Part shown: positions 12,202 to 23,606 of the stretch, in pieces
Numbering within the stretch: the first letter of the stretch is position 1
Layout: the number at the start of each line of letters is the position of its first letter
Origin: Persicaria tinctoria
Lineage: Eukaryota > Streptophyta > Magnoliopsida > Caryophyllales > Polygonaceae
Direction of reading: 5' to 3'
Length of the DNA stretch: 64,000 nt
Assembly: GCA_037127255.1 (NCBI GenBank)
Contig: JBANSL010000008.1
Coordinates: 6,720,896-6,784,895 of the forward strand
The notes under the pieces: generated by a model
Seen by the model: only the letters and a program-made list of their open reading frames with translations
What the model was told of the DNA's origin: nothing
Database searches by the model: none
Made by a program: the position numbers and the translations under genes

Positions 12202-12650
12202 AATACATTGAGTTATTAACATACTAAATAAATAAGAATAATATGTTGTGGCCCACTTGCGTGTTAAAAAAATATATATAAAATGGGAAGAGGTTACCTT
12301 AGTAAAAGTAAAAATAAAAATAATAATAACATTATATAATAAGCAAATAACAAAAATAATTGTATGACAATGGAATATGAAAAAGAAGTGAAAACAATAT
12401 AATAGGTCAAGATGAGTATATATAGGAAAAAATTATACTCAAATTATGAAGAAAAATAAAATAAAATTAATGGTATAATTATTATTTGAAAATAATAATA
12501 ATAAATATATATTATAAATACATTTGAATAATTAATACATCAAATAAATATAAGAATAAAAGGGTGGGGGCCACTTGTGGTGGAAGAGGTTACCTTAGTG
12601 GGAAGGGGTAACCCCTTCCAACCTTTTCCCTTAAGGTTTGGCTTGCAACC
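11745..12650. repeat. AT-rich MITE-like remnants with GGTTACC motifs
   Basis: Repeated GAGGTTACC and CAACCATGGG motifs at both ends (11750-11885 and 12585-12660), with near-duplicate AT-rich blocks between them (about 12,000-12,110 and 12,430-12,490). It is probably a degraded non-autonomous transposon. The ends are not resolved. Confidence 0.4.
12148..12197. repeat. (TA)n microsatellite
   Basis: About 25 uninterrupted TA dinucleotides. Confidence 0.95.
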
Positions 12651-12660
12651 ATGGGTTTAA

Positions 12661-13641
12661 CTTTTAAGACCTATAAGGTAAGTAAAACTCATGGTTGCAC
12701 ATTGTCTTATTTAAAAAAAAATCGCAACGTCTTTCATCCTCGTAACTCATACAATAATCTCCACCTCATATAACTTTTTAAAAATATTATCCACCCCTTG
12801 AAAAATAACACATTGACAAACTCGTCCTAGGGTATCTAAGCACATGTTTTGGCAATTAGGGTTTTTTTAAGGGGTTGGTATTCTTTAGGAAAAATTTGGT
12901 GAAATATTCATTTAAGATTGTTAATTAAGTAATTGTCCACATTTAAATGGATATTAAGTAAATGTTCATAAACTTTACTTGATTTCAACACTACCCCTAG
13001 TAGAAAGTTCACATTTCACGTACATTTGCCCTCATTTTTGTCTCTCACCGTCTCCAACCTTAGAGGTTCCTCTCTATCTCATCTTCTCGCTTAATCGATT
13101 GTCGTCGCTCAAGCATCGTTGGCCGGAGGTAAGCTCTACTCCCTCCCTCTCAATCTTCCTCCCCCTCTTTTGCTCATTATCTCTCTCAAGTTTCCCATCC
13201 CTCTCGTTCAACCATTGTTGAGATAAGTTTGACCTTGTCTCACCGCTCCGGTCTTTCTCAATCTCCCTTATCTCTTCTCAACTCCCCACGTCCTCTCAAA
13301 CTCTACCTTCAGTTCCCTTTTTCCTTTGGTTTGAGCACTTTTGTGGTTTTGCCCTCAATTCGACCAAACTCGAACAATTTTGCAAGAACTCTTGTGAAAT
13401 TGTGTGATGCTTATGTGAAATTTCAATGTCATTGTTTGCAGTCTGAGCAATTTCCGATTCTACTGTTAATCACTTTTGTGATCTTTGAAGTTTTGGTATC
13501 ATTGATGACAATTCGTTTTCGTTTTTTAGGGTTTGTTTGTTCTTAACTACTTCAAATGTATCATCCAAATAATTAGTGTTCTTCTTTACGATTCTAATTT
13601 CGTTCTTACTTTATGTGTTATTCAATATTCAATTTCAGAGG
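12661..13641. other. Intergenic DNA, no supported gene
   Basis: Contains pyrimidine-rich sequence with two modest ORFs (12979-13221 and 13229-13546) that show no recognisable domain and look like chance open frames in C/T-rich DNA. Confidence 0.5.
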
Positions 13642-13915
13642 TTGAGCATTGCTTGTTTGTTTGGTGACAATTGTCTATTTGGTGACAACTATTATGCATC
13701 TTGAGTTTATATCATCGATCAACTAAACTAAAACTATTAGGGTTCAACATTGCTTGTTTGTTTGTTGACAAAAGGTTATGTATCTTGAGTCTATATCAAC
13801 AACTGAACCGAGTCTATCATGGATTTAACATTGCTTGTTTGTTTAGTGACAATTGTTTGTTTGGTGACAAATGGTATGTATCTTGAGTCCATATCATCAA
13901 CTAAACTGAGATTAT
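13642..13915. repeat. Minisatellite, three degenerate units of about 82-98 bp
   Basis: Three successive units share ACATTGCTTGTTTGTTTG, a GTGACAA motif, ATGTATCTTGAGTC and ATATCATCAACTAAAC. The units begin near 13642, 13740 and 13826. Confidence 0.8.
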
Positions 13916-14689
13916 ATTTTAAGTCGAATTTATGTTGTTATGTTGTTTTTTTAGATTAGTGACAATTAATCACGTATGTAACAATGTTTATGGTGACATT
14001 AACTTACAATTGTTTAGTCGTAGAGTTATATACTGTGTTTGATGACAACTTATTTATGTATTGTTTCCGGCTAATAATTAATTATCTATGTTTATGTTGA
14101 CACCTATGTCTATACTCCATTCAATCTTGACAATAAACATTGGGTGGCCTTGGAGATTGATTAGGTGGAGATGAATGTAAATGTTTACGATTGCAATACG
14201 AGTTTTTTTTCTCAAATGAAGCAGTGGTTGATAAGTGTGAAGACTTGTGCAAATTGCTTCCAACTCTAATGAGAGAGTGGGAGATTTAGAGATTGTGATG
14301 TCGAGTCATTTTCAATCAAGAGGGTCGATGGTCGTGCATAGAATAATGGAAGGTATGTTTTTTCGCCGTGTGTTATGATAGATTTCATTTTTAATATCTC
14401 ATTTAGTTATAATCTAATTTTCATTATCATTTTATTCAGTTTCAGGGGAAGTTGTGGTATATCATCAAATATATCAAGTGTCTTGCATCATGGTGACATT
14501 GAAGTTATTTCCGACGAATATATGGATGCGTATAGAGAGAGGATCAGATGGTTACGGATTTGTTCATATAACTGTTGGAAATGAGATTTTTAGGACTACA
14601 ATCTACACCTACGTTTTTATCGTCACCGTTTTTGGATGTTTATGCTTAATGTATAATGACTACATATACCTGAATTGTATTGTAAATAA

Positions 14690-15125
14690 AATAAAATTTT
14701 GCCTAGCTTTAACCCTTTTAGGGTCTATGTTTCCCTCATTTTAGAGTTTCATTTTCTAGACAACAATGAGTTAATATTAGGTGACAAATGTGATGACATT
14801 AGTATTGCACACATCCTAAATCTTAATCCTTGAACCATACTGTACATTAAATTTCCGCATGCTTAGCTTTAACCCCTTAGGGTCTATACTCCTATAGTTT
14901 TAGGGTTTCGGTTTCATGATAAAAGTGGAAGTGTTTTGTTATTTGCGACAACAGATTAATGACAATGTTTTATAGTTGGTGACAATGGTCGGTGATACTA
15001 TTTTATAGTTTATGACAATAGGTTTGTGAAAATGATTTGGTGACAGTGTTATGTTTTGGTGACAATTTTTAATAGTTGGTGACAATAACTAGTGACAATT
15101 TTTAATAGTTGGTGACAAGATAAAT
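14690..15125. repeat. Array of interspersed TTGGTGACAAT motifs
   Basis: The motif TTGGTGACAAT, or close variants, recurs about ten times in one orientation at 14780-15120. A separate block of about 55 bp (GCTTTAACCC..TTTTAGGG) is repeated at 14703 and 14867. No ORF of note. It could be the subterminal repeat region of a decayed DNA transposon. Confidence 0.5.
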
Positions 15126-15206
15126 TTGTGTGTTATTAATTATAGATAGACGTGTTTTAGTTTTCACTATGGGTGGAATTGTTACAATATCAATTTTTTT
15201 TTTCGT

Positions 15207-15324
15207 TACCACGTACCAACCAATTATAATTGGTAATTCTAAAATTCATACCATTACCAACCACCGAAGGGATTGTACCAACTTAATTGGTTACCAATTA
15301 AGTTGGTTGGTACGTGTCGGTAAT
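15207..15324. repeat. Nested inverted repeats around a 31-bp palindrome
   Basis: The outer arms (15207-15223 and 15304-15324) both carry CACGTACCAACCAA or its complement. The core at 15277-15307 is an odd palindrome with two perfect 15-nt arms. It resembles a small fold-back element. Confidence 0.7.
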
Positions 15325-15375
15325 GATATTTTACCATGTTTTGGGTGTTGATGAAAAAAGGATACAAATAATCAA

Positions 15376-15856
15376 CGGGAAAGCTAAATACACCGCTAAT
15401 TTTTACCGGATACACCGCTAAGCTACGCAATCACATGCGGACCGAGCTACGCAATGAGATGCGGACCTCCCCGGACATCTTGCCAAACACGTCCTAAAAG
15501 ACCCTCGACAAAACGTCCGCAAGACGTTGCGGAAAGAGGTCCGCATTGGGATGCGGAGTCCCTACCTATACGTTAAAAAAAAAATCAAAAAGCTACGCAT
15601 GTTGTTGCGTAACTTTTCACCCTTTGCAAATCCAGTATATTCGGCCACCAGTTTGGAATTAGGCAATATAGCAGTGATAATACCTGATTGAGAAAGAACA
15701 AAAAGGTACGCATTTTGCTGCGTAACTGTTTTTTTTAAGCCTGTTTGGCACGACGTCCAGAGCATTCCGCAACCGGGTGCGGATTTAACTCTACAAGAAG
15801 TTGCGGATATTAGCGGTGTATCCAGTAAAAATTAGTGGTGTATTTAACAAGCCCCC
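15376..15856. mobile_element. hAT-like MITE with 8-bp target duplication
   Basis: 481 bp flanked by ATAATCAA at 15368-15375 and 15857-15864. Both ends carry about 45-bp inverted termini with the motif TAAATACACCGCTAATTTTTAC and its complement. The interior has many short CGCAA..TGCGGA motifs in both orientations. The 8-bp duplication points to hAT. It is non-coding, and relatives occur at 57040 and 62071. Confidence 0.8.
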
Positions 15857-16534
15857 ATAATCAAAGGCAATATACAACTTAAATAAAATTTAAAATTTAT
15901 AAGTAGCAACAACATAAATACTTAAATTGTTCATACATTTAAGCATAAAAGCAATATAAAGACTTAAATAGTCCCGATAATATTCAAAATAACATGTCCA
16001 CTAACTTCCGAATAAAATTTAGGGGACGAAGATGCAAGTCCCCTCCGTAAACACAAACCACAAATCCACAATATCTCTCATTATGCTTGGTTCAAATTAA
16101 TCTAAATCAAACCTTCTATTTCCTCTTGACTTTCAAATTTGTCCCATTTTGCCCGAATTGGACAATAATGATTGGCATTATGCAAAGCAAAATCACAAAT
16201 TGATAGCAATGAGAGCAATTATAGCAATTAAGTGAAAACTAACTACGAATTCATTCCTAATAGAGAACCTCAAATCACCAATTTACCTTCAAACTTTTCA
16301 AAGAAGAGATCGGCTCCGAATTGGGACTCATGGCAGCAATGGTACATCAATAATGGACATCCTCTCTATGTCGAAATAGGCTTTATCTCAAACAATTTGA
16401 GATGTCAAACTCACATGAAAGGGAACTACTAATGAAAGAATAAGAGCATGGGGAAATAGTAGAGATGTGAGATAGAGGTTTTAAAGAGAAAATGGATGCA
16501 TGCCATGCGGCCATGCCTAATGTGTTTTCTCGGC
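15857..16534. other. AT-rich intergenic DNA, no gene seen
   Basis: No ORF, RNA gene or element boundary that I can support. Confidence 0.5.
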
Positions 16535-16720
16535 TTAAGTGGATGGGTTTTTTCTTGACCATTCCGGAATGGCTCACTGGAAAGGACTTGTGGGTAGTAC
16601 TCATAGGTCCCCAGTTCGAGTCCCGGAATGACCGCTCTTTATTTACCTCTTCAAGGATGGGCTTTTCTTTACTGCCCAGGAAGATGGGCTACAATCCTGA
16701 TTACTTTTTGGTATACATTC
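16535..16720 (+). mobile_element. tRNA-derived SINE-like element
   Basis: Has an A-box-like TGGCTCACTGG at about 16568 and a B-box CAGTTCGAGTCCC at about 16614, spaced as in Pol III promoters, followed by CGCTCTTTATTTACC shared with the copy at 5272-5332. The boundaries are approximate and no target duplication was found. Confidence 0.5.
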
Positions 16721-17261
16721 AAATTTTTTTACATTACTCATTTAATTAAAAGATGTTCTTTTTGAACATTTTGTTTACTTTTTTAACAATTGTCATATTA
16801 TAGATAAATAATTAGCAATTGTTTTTTACAAAGTGAAAAAATTAGAATAATAAATAATATTAAAATAATATATTTTCTGGTATTAAAAATATAAGACATT
16901 TGCCTTCTTAGCATATTTTTCAAAGAGTTAAAAATGACATGAAAAATTAATTTCTTTATTTATTGTTTTTATGCAATTTAATATTTATTAGTAATAAGTA
17001 TTAAATTATAAAAAAACTATGTAAATATTTTATAACCCCTTACACTATATGTTAAAAATTAAAAAGGCTTATTTTTTTAGATCGAATGGAGTATAATTTT
17101 TAGTTCGTTGAAAAACATGCTGAAAAATCAAGACTTGCATTTTTAACAAACGAAGTAGTGATATTTGATGCAAAAAATGTTTCTTGCGTAGCACAGGTCT
17201 GCCACCCTAGTTATATAACAATAAATGAGTTACACTCAAATAAATAAAACAATAATAAAAA

Positions 17262-17919
17262 GGAAAAATGGACAAAAATAATACTCCAAGTATCAACTTT
17301 TGGCAAAAAATAATACGAACTTTGAAATTGACCGTTTCATATACGAACTATCGCCCTATTAACCGAAAATAATACATATGTGTATTCCGGTGAACTTTCC
17401 GACCAAATACGCCACGTGGACGCCGGAAAACACACATGACATAAATTTTTGCCACGTCACCAAACTCGTAAGTTATGTCATGTCATAAATTTATTTTACA
17501 TTTTTTTTTAAAAAAAAAAGAAAAATTAAACAAATAGGCAAATAGCTACAATACCTTTCGAAACAATGGAGGAGAGAACGAGCAGATATCATTGAGAAGA
17601 AAGTGAAGACGCCCACCCTCGATTCCATTGTTTCGAAAGGTACTGTAGCTATTTGCCTATTTGTTTAATTTGTTTTTTTTAAATGAAAAATAAATTTATG
17701 ACATGGCATAACTTACAAGTTTGGTGAAGTGGCAAAAAGTTACGCCATGTGTGTTTTCTGGCGTCCACGTGGCGTATTTGGTCGGAAAGTTCACCAGATT
17801 ACACATATGTATTATTTTCGGTTAATAGGGCGATAGTTCGTATATGAAACGGTCAATTTCAAAGTTCGTATTAATTTTGGCCAAAAGTTGATAGTTGGTA
17901 TTATTTTTATCTATTTTCC
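17262..17919. mobile_element. Fold-back MITE, Mutator-like (9-bp TSD)
   Basis: 658 bp, flanked by TAATAAAAA at 17253-17261 and 17920-17928. Nearly the whole element is an inverted repeat: the arms run about 17262-17568 and 17625-17919, with a loop of about 55 bp. Shared arm motifs include ACGTGGACGCC, TAACCGAAAATAATAC and AATAGGCAAATAGCTAC. The 9-bp duplication fits Mutator-like elements. It is non-coding. Confidence 0.88.
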
Positions 17920-17956
17920 TAATAAAAAAGACTTAACTATCAATCAAATCACGCGC

Positions 17957-18480
17957 TACTAGGGGTGGAAATGGGGCGGGTTATGGGTGGATGAAGCCAC
18001 TCCATCACCCGTCCCGCGACTAAAAAATTTCACCCGCTCCACCTATCACCCGCATCTACCCCGCGGGGGTGATGCGGGTACCCAATGGATGAAACAAAAG
18101 AAAAAACCAAATCAACACAAATAACTAGTAGTCCAATTCTAACTCAAAATTACAAAGATGGTGAGTTTACGTATTTATATTTTTGCTCGGCAAAGCACTG
18201 AAATCACAAGCTAATTGAAAGTTGAAAGTGGAAGGGTATATATCTCTATACTAATCATATACTAATCCACTATATCTCTTGTTATATAGTGGAAGAGCAA
18301 GTCGAGACCATATTCATTCTAATTGAAATTTAGGATTTTGTGCGGGTGTGCGAGACTGCGAGGTGGGTTAATGGGTGAAAAATCTTTACTCGCAATCCAT
18401 CCATCACCCGCTCCACCCATCACCCATTTTTACGGATTTTCACCCGCAAAATTAATACGAATAGAGCGGATAGCCGCGGA
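17957..18480. mobile_element. Possible hAT-type non-autonomous remnant
   Basis: Clusters of CACCCGC and GCGGGT motifs at both ends (17965-18090 and 18370-18480), with AT-rich DNA between. This is the pattern seen at hAT termini such as those at 25293-26726. No clear duplication. Confidence 0.35.
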
Positions 18481-19616
18481 TTATTACTTTACATAGAAAC
18501 AGAGCAATCGATTTACACTCGAATGGCAACTACTAATAAATGGACCACAATACTTCAAACTTTAAATTAGTTAATAACAAAGTATATAATTGTATAACAC
18601 CTAAGTGAATCATTTTTAATGTACTTCAATTGTTCTACATTCGAATTAACTCTTTCATTCATTCACAAACAACTGTGTTTTTACAAGGAATATTCAAACT
18701 TTATATTTATTTACATGGGATATGATATAATGGTTTTACTTGTTATCAAAATGTATGGAACATTTTCACATGGACGTATCCTACATCACCTAAAAACAAC
18801 ATGTAAATCCACGTGGCAATAGACTCTTCAATCTTTATTCTTTAGGCATTTTTAATGGCAAAAAAGAAGGTCAAAAGAGCAGGAAAGGTGCGGTACTGCG
18901 GTGGCTTCATTTTACATGACACTTTAATTTTTGGGTACAGTTTATGATAAACCAATAATAATGAAATACATTATGTAACGTAGTGTAATGTGAAATGTGT
19001 GTTCCACTTTGGTTGGTGTTCTTTGAATGCCATCAATATTGGTTGACAAATGGCCTTCCAAACTACCCACTCGGCACTCGCCTTCCTCCTATTCGTTCTT
19101 CAAACTCCATCGTTCATAGAGATGAATAATGAATTCACCCTATCATCAAATCCTTTTATGAATTACAGTATGAAACGGAGGGAGTATGATGTATGCCCTT
19201 TCTTTTTTTTATAAAGCCGGATACATTTTTTATTTTATTTTTTAAATACATATTTGTTGAGATGTGAAGAGACAAAAGAAGTCAATGTAGATTACAGATT
19301 TACAGGTCCAGTATATAAGTTAGTGAGATGCTCCTTCATGTACGTTTATATGCACATGACTCTCGATGATCACGAATCTCAACGGAGTTCGGTAATGAAT
19401 ACTAGGTATTAATCAAAGTCTAATGAATTCTTTTATATATAAATCGAAATATCAATTATTGTCAAATGAAGGTGATAAAGTGTGAAAGTTTGGGTTAATA
19501 TAGCTCTTTAATTAAATTAAATTATTTAAAAATCTCACAATTTATTAAGGGTGATTTCCTACAATTCCACCTATAAGTAAGGGAAAGGGTTGTAGCTGTA
19601 GGGGTGGTTTATATGT
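18481..19616. other. AT-rich intergenic DNA
   Basis: No gene seen. One Stowaway-type end (CGGAGGGAGTA) occurs near 19177-19187 without a partner. Confidence 0.5.
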
Positions 19617-19662
19617 AATGGGCTATGCCCAATTCATTGATAATCTGAGGCCCAATGGGCTC
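19617..19662 (+). promoter_or_regulatory. Site II promoter elements of the YOS1-like gene
   Basis: Two divergent TGGGC/GCCCA pairs, ATGGGCTATGCCCAAT and GAGGCCCAATGGGCTC, lie about 100-140 bp upstream of the likely transcription start. Site II (TGGGCY) motifs are typical of constitutive, growth-related plant genes. Confidence 0.6.
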
Positions 19663-19754
19663 AACAAATTTCCTACGCCTCACCTTTTAAAGCCTCGAGC
19701 TAGGATTTTATTTTTTTTCTTTTTTCTTTTTTCTTTTTTGTTACATATCTGCAT

Positions 19755-19862
19755 TTTTGGGTGTTCATCTTCGTCATCAGATCTCACCCCGTTTTCTACA
19801 CACCTCCTCGTGCGATTGCTCCTCGCGTCTCTCTCCCTCCGAGCCGTTTCTTCCGATTCTCC
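19755..19862 (+). other. 5'UTR exon of the YOS1-like gene
   Basis: C/T-rich leader ending TTCTCCG|GTCAGT at 19862. It would splice to the acceptor at 21643 just before the coding exon, leaving a 1.8-kb 5'UTR intron. The start is approximate. Confidence 0.55.
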
Positions 19863-20435
19863 GGTCAGTTTTACACTTTGTATCGAATTTCATTTCCCAC
19901 TTTCTATCTTCATCCTTTGCCGATTTGCTTATGAACTGCTTTCTGATATCAAATGCTCGGTAACTTTGTAAATTGAACTGCATTGTTCTTGCTGTGGCTA
20001 TGCTGATTAGATTTCATGATCAATTTATTGACCTAACTCGTCAATTTCTCCTTTGGCTGATCAGCTGCGTCTCTGTTGCTTGGTAGTTGTCTAGCTGATA
20101 TATTATAGGTTTCTTTTGGATTTAGTTAATGTGCTGGTTGATTGGATCGGAGTACGGGGTTTCGGTGTTAAATGATTCAGTTTTGGCGTCGGCGTTAGAT
20201 TTGGCTTGTTTCAGGTCAGCCATACATATAAACGATGACCACTGTGAAGTCAAATTGTGGTTGGGAGGAAGGAACTTGTGAAATCTTTCCATTTCAATTC
20301 CATATAACTCTCACTAAATCAACTGTGTACTAATTTTTTAGGGAGGTGTATGTTTCCAATCGGTAATACTGAGATGCTTAGGCTGTATGAAAGGGATTAG
20401 GGTGTGGAGAGGGAAGTAGAAAGTTTTTGGAATTA

Positions 20436-20532
20436 GTTGCACTGTCAGTAAGATGATTTGGAATGGGTTGCACTATCAGACAGACGATCTGAAGTAGAAA
20501 GTTACTCCAAATCATCTTACTGATAGTGCAAC
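20436..20532. repeat. 27-bp near-perfect inverted repeat (hairpin) in the YOS1 intron
   Basis: Arms 20436-20462 and 20506-20532 pair at 26 of 27 positions, the remaining pair being a wobble. The loop is 43 nt and itself repeats part of the arm. Confidence 0.8.
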
Positions 20533-20890
20533 CCAACTTCCGAGTTTTGCCTCCTTCAGTAGTTCTGTACTCATGCAAGCGTGCAAATCCAACCCCATTT
20601 TGTGTAAACTATTCTCCCATTGCCTCTTACAAAAGCATTTTCCTTGGAATTTTGAAAGCACCTAAGTTGGGCCGTCTCTTCTTTCTCTACTGACAACAAT
20701 ATTGCAGAGGTAACTGCCACATTTTACATGATTATAATCCTTACATGGTTGCCTTGTGTTGTTTGGAGTAGGCGGGGAATTATGTTGATTATTTATCACT
20801 TAAACAGGTTATTGATTGTCAGCTTCAGTTTGAGTCCATAGTTATTCTACAGACAAAACACCACTAAATATTAGCTCAAATATTTTCTTA

Positions 20891-21137
20891 GACCATCTCC
20901 AACTGCTTTCTCCCCAAAATGGGCAAACAAAATACATATTCTTCAAACTATTTTTGTTTCAACTCCAACAACTTTCCCATTTCGAAGATTTGGAGAATGT
21001 TGTAGATTTAGGAAAGCATCTCTAATTCTCTATTTTTTCTACTGCATCCCCAGTTTGGAGAATGAGATGAGAAATCTGTTGTACTTAAAAACGCCATAAA
21101 ACTCTCCAAAATCCCCAAAATGGGGAATCCGAGATGC
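20891..21137. mobile_element. MITE inside the YOS1 5'UTR intron
   Basis: Starts GACCATCTCCAACTGC and ends GGGGAATCCGAGATGC, imperfect inverted termini, with TTA on both sides. It contains internal TTTGGAGAAT repeats. The group is uncertain (Tourist/PIF-like by the 3-bp flank). Confidence 0.55.
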
Positions 21138-21646
21138 TTATAATGCTCACTTGTTTTGCTAAAGAGGTGCAGCATTCATGGATGTTAGTTAATAAATTCT
21201 GGAAATGGTATTTTTGGTTCCTTAAATTGCCTCTTTTCATTCCAGTAGTTTTTTCTTCTCACATTTGTTATATGAGAAACATCTCCATCTTTTTTTACCA
21301 CCTAACCTTGTTTATATCAGTAAATTTGCATTTGCATTTGCTGCTGCTGCACCTGTAAAACTATAGCCATATTTTATATATCACCTTGTTATTTTTAAAA
21401 TATACACTCTGTTTGTGTTAAAAAGAACTAAAGAAGTGCCTTTATAGGTATCAAACTCACTGCATATACAAGTGTGCCAGTCAAATGGCTAAAGGGATTT
21501 TTCCCGTAAGGGTTCATTGTCAACTTGGTTTCTGACAATTAGTTCCTTGCCTGTTCACATTCGTCTCTGTTCGTGAATTAGATGTCAAGATTTTTAGGCT
21601 ATCTTCTAAAAATGTACTTGTTGACGAAGTACGTGCTGTGCAGGCA

Positions 21647-21880
21647 ATGGGTCTGTGGACACTCCTTGAGGGCATGCTGCTTCTTGCTAATGCATTTGCA
21701 ATCCTTAACGAGGATCGTTTCCTAGCTCCAAGAGGATTGAGCCTTCAAGACATCTCTGTAGGACGTACCAAGAGCATGAAGGGTCAAATAATAGGCCTAA
21801 TCTATGCAGTTCAGTATATGAGAGTCCCTCTGATTCTTCTCAACACCATCACTATCATTGTCAAATTGGTATCTGGATGA
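21647..21880 (+). CDS. YOS1: YOS1/IER3IP1-like ER-Golgi membrane protein
   Basis: 77-aa protein of the Yos1/IER3IP1 family. Its members are small ER/Golgi membrane proteins that in yeast bind Yip1-Yif1 and are needed for COPII vesicle traffic. The whole coding region is a single exon. The ATG lies three bases after the TGTGCAG acceptor, and the N-terminus MGLWTLLEGMLLLANAFAIL matches the family start. There are two hydrophobic segments (about residues 4-22 and 56-75) with a conserved loop containing LNEDRFLAPRG. Length equals the usual 75-80 aa. It is expressed from an upstream non-coding exon with site II promoter motifs. No defect is seen. Confidence 0.92.
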   Translation: MGLWTLLEGMLLLANAFAILNEDRFLAPRGLSLQDISVGRTKSMKGQIIGLIYAVQYMRVPLILLNTITIIVKLVSG

Positions 21881-22299
21881 CTGGATGACCTCGATGCACC
21901 CACAATTTTTTCGTTTCTTCCAAGTATGGTTTCTTGTGATATTATCTCATCTTCCCCATTTTGTGCTAAAATTTTCTGATCTCATGGAAATACCTTAACT
22001 GTCACATGAAGATTTAAAACTAGGGCGGTCAGTAAGTGTCAAAATAGACAGGTCTTGTAGCATGGCATAGCATGTAATCTCATAAGGTATAACATGAACT
22101 AAATTTGAATTCCAGAATAACCGAAATCCAATAGGAGCTTGTCCTGAACTGAAGTGCATTCCTATTTCCTAACCAAGTTTTAAGACCAAAAAAAAAAAAG
22201 AGATAGAACTCGAGAACGAAAACTATTCCCTTGGAAAAGGTCTATTGCATAGCAAATGTGGAACGAGAGGGTCATGAATTCCTCGAAAACCAGCCGAAC

Positions 22300-22431
22300 T
22301 CAGGTTGAGCAATAAAGCATCATCTGCGTACTACTGTAAATGTTTGAGGGCATCAAAATGTTGAAGCCATCACTTGCAGTAGAAATAACCATTCCTGGTA
22401 TCTGGATGTGCCAGTGAAGCTCCTTCAAGTC
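22300..22431 (-). pseudogene. Orphan last exon of a GRWD1-type WD40 gene
   Basis: Minus strand, directly after an acceptor (CTGATAG|GACTTG), the frame reads [20 protein letters not shown] and continues [11 protein letters not shown] to a stop at 22302-22300. This is the conserved C-terminal end of the glutamate-rich WD-repeat protein GRWD1, a ribosome-biogenesis factor linked to DDB1 ligases. Members have about 450-480 aa. No other exon of this gene can be found on the minus strand upstream (22.4-24.5 kb is repeats), so this is a broken remnant lying tail-to-tail with the YOS1-like gene. Confidence 0.75.
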
Positions 22432-23606
22432 CTATCAGATTTAACAAGTTCATTCAGATTCAACAAAGTCACATGTAAGCAATAACATCTTCCATGTGTC
22501 AATTGCTGCTTAAATTGGAACACAAATTTCCAAAGGTACCTGGTAAACGTATACCATATTCTGGAACCACTTTTGGATCACAAAAAGGGAAAATTAGCGC
22601 CAAGCGGATACCTATCAACGGAACTAACTGCACTGATTCTTACTTAAGCTGGTTATCGGATGAAGCAACTGCAAGCGTCGATTTAATCATATGCTCGTGT
22701 GTAGGCATGGTTACGGGTCGAGCGTCTCACGTAACATTCAATTAACGGAAATTGCGTGAGAGGTGTGTTTTTTTGCTAAGAAAAATTATTTTAACGGGTC
22801 ATTTTTTGCAATTTTAATTTTAGAGTTTTTTTTTTTTTGCAAAATACTCTATTTAAAGGGCGGTTTTTGCAAAATATTCTATTTAAGGGGTGACTTAATG
22901 CAATTTTGCTTCCCCCAACCAAGATACCTTACTTGGGACTTCGTCGGTGTTACAGCTAGCTTGGATCATCACGCACATTAACCTTTTATTATGATTTAGT
23001 TTTTTTATAAACCAAAAAAAAAACAAAAAAAATCAACAAGGGAGAAATATTTATGCGACTTGTGTCATTTTCGGACGGCACCGCATATGTGCCTTTCTTA
23101 ATTGACACCCCTCCACTGCAACAGTCACTTGCCCACACAAACTTGGCAGTTAAATTATAATTATAAATATGAAATTATATTAAAAATTAATTAAAAATAT
23201 TATTTAATACTCCATCCGTCCAAAAACAAATGGACTTTTACTATTCATGCACGCTTTTTTATGAGCTAAAAACTATATAAAATATTAACTTTTTTTATTA
23301 ATTTTTTAATAAGTTATCGAACCACGAACTAAGAAAGGCACGAGAGAACTTAAGAAACGTTCGTGAATAGTAAAGGACAATGTATTTTTTGAACTAATGT
23401 AATATAATTTTTAACTTTTTAAAAAACGTATAAAAAAAGTAAAAGATCATTCATTGCTAAGTGGAAAAGTATATATTTTAGATGTTTATAGCCAAAATAT
23501 AAAATTCAACAAAAGTTTGTAGCCAAACACGTACAACTTTGACACTATTGGAGCAAAAATCTGATATAACACATAGTATCATTATAAAAAATCTATATTT
23601 ATATTT
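22432..23606. other. Intergenic DNA with one degraded Stowaway-type MITE
   Basis: A Stowaway-like left end (ACTCCATCCGTCC) starts near 23210, with the typical AAAACTATATAAA motif, and a weak right half extends to about 23,400. Otherwise there are short poly-T/poly-A runs and no supported gene. Confidence 0.45.

Noticed and set aside
12979..13546. Two successive C/T-rich open frames
   Set aside because: Ser/Leu/Phe-rich translations of pyrimidine-rich DNA, no homology recognised, no splice or start context.
22494..22745. 83-aa plus-strand frame after YOS1
   Set aside because: No domain. It overlaps the region upstream of the orphan GRWD1 exon and ends in repeat-like DNA.
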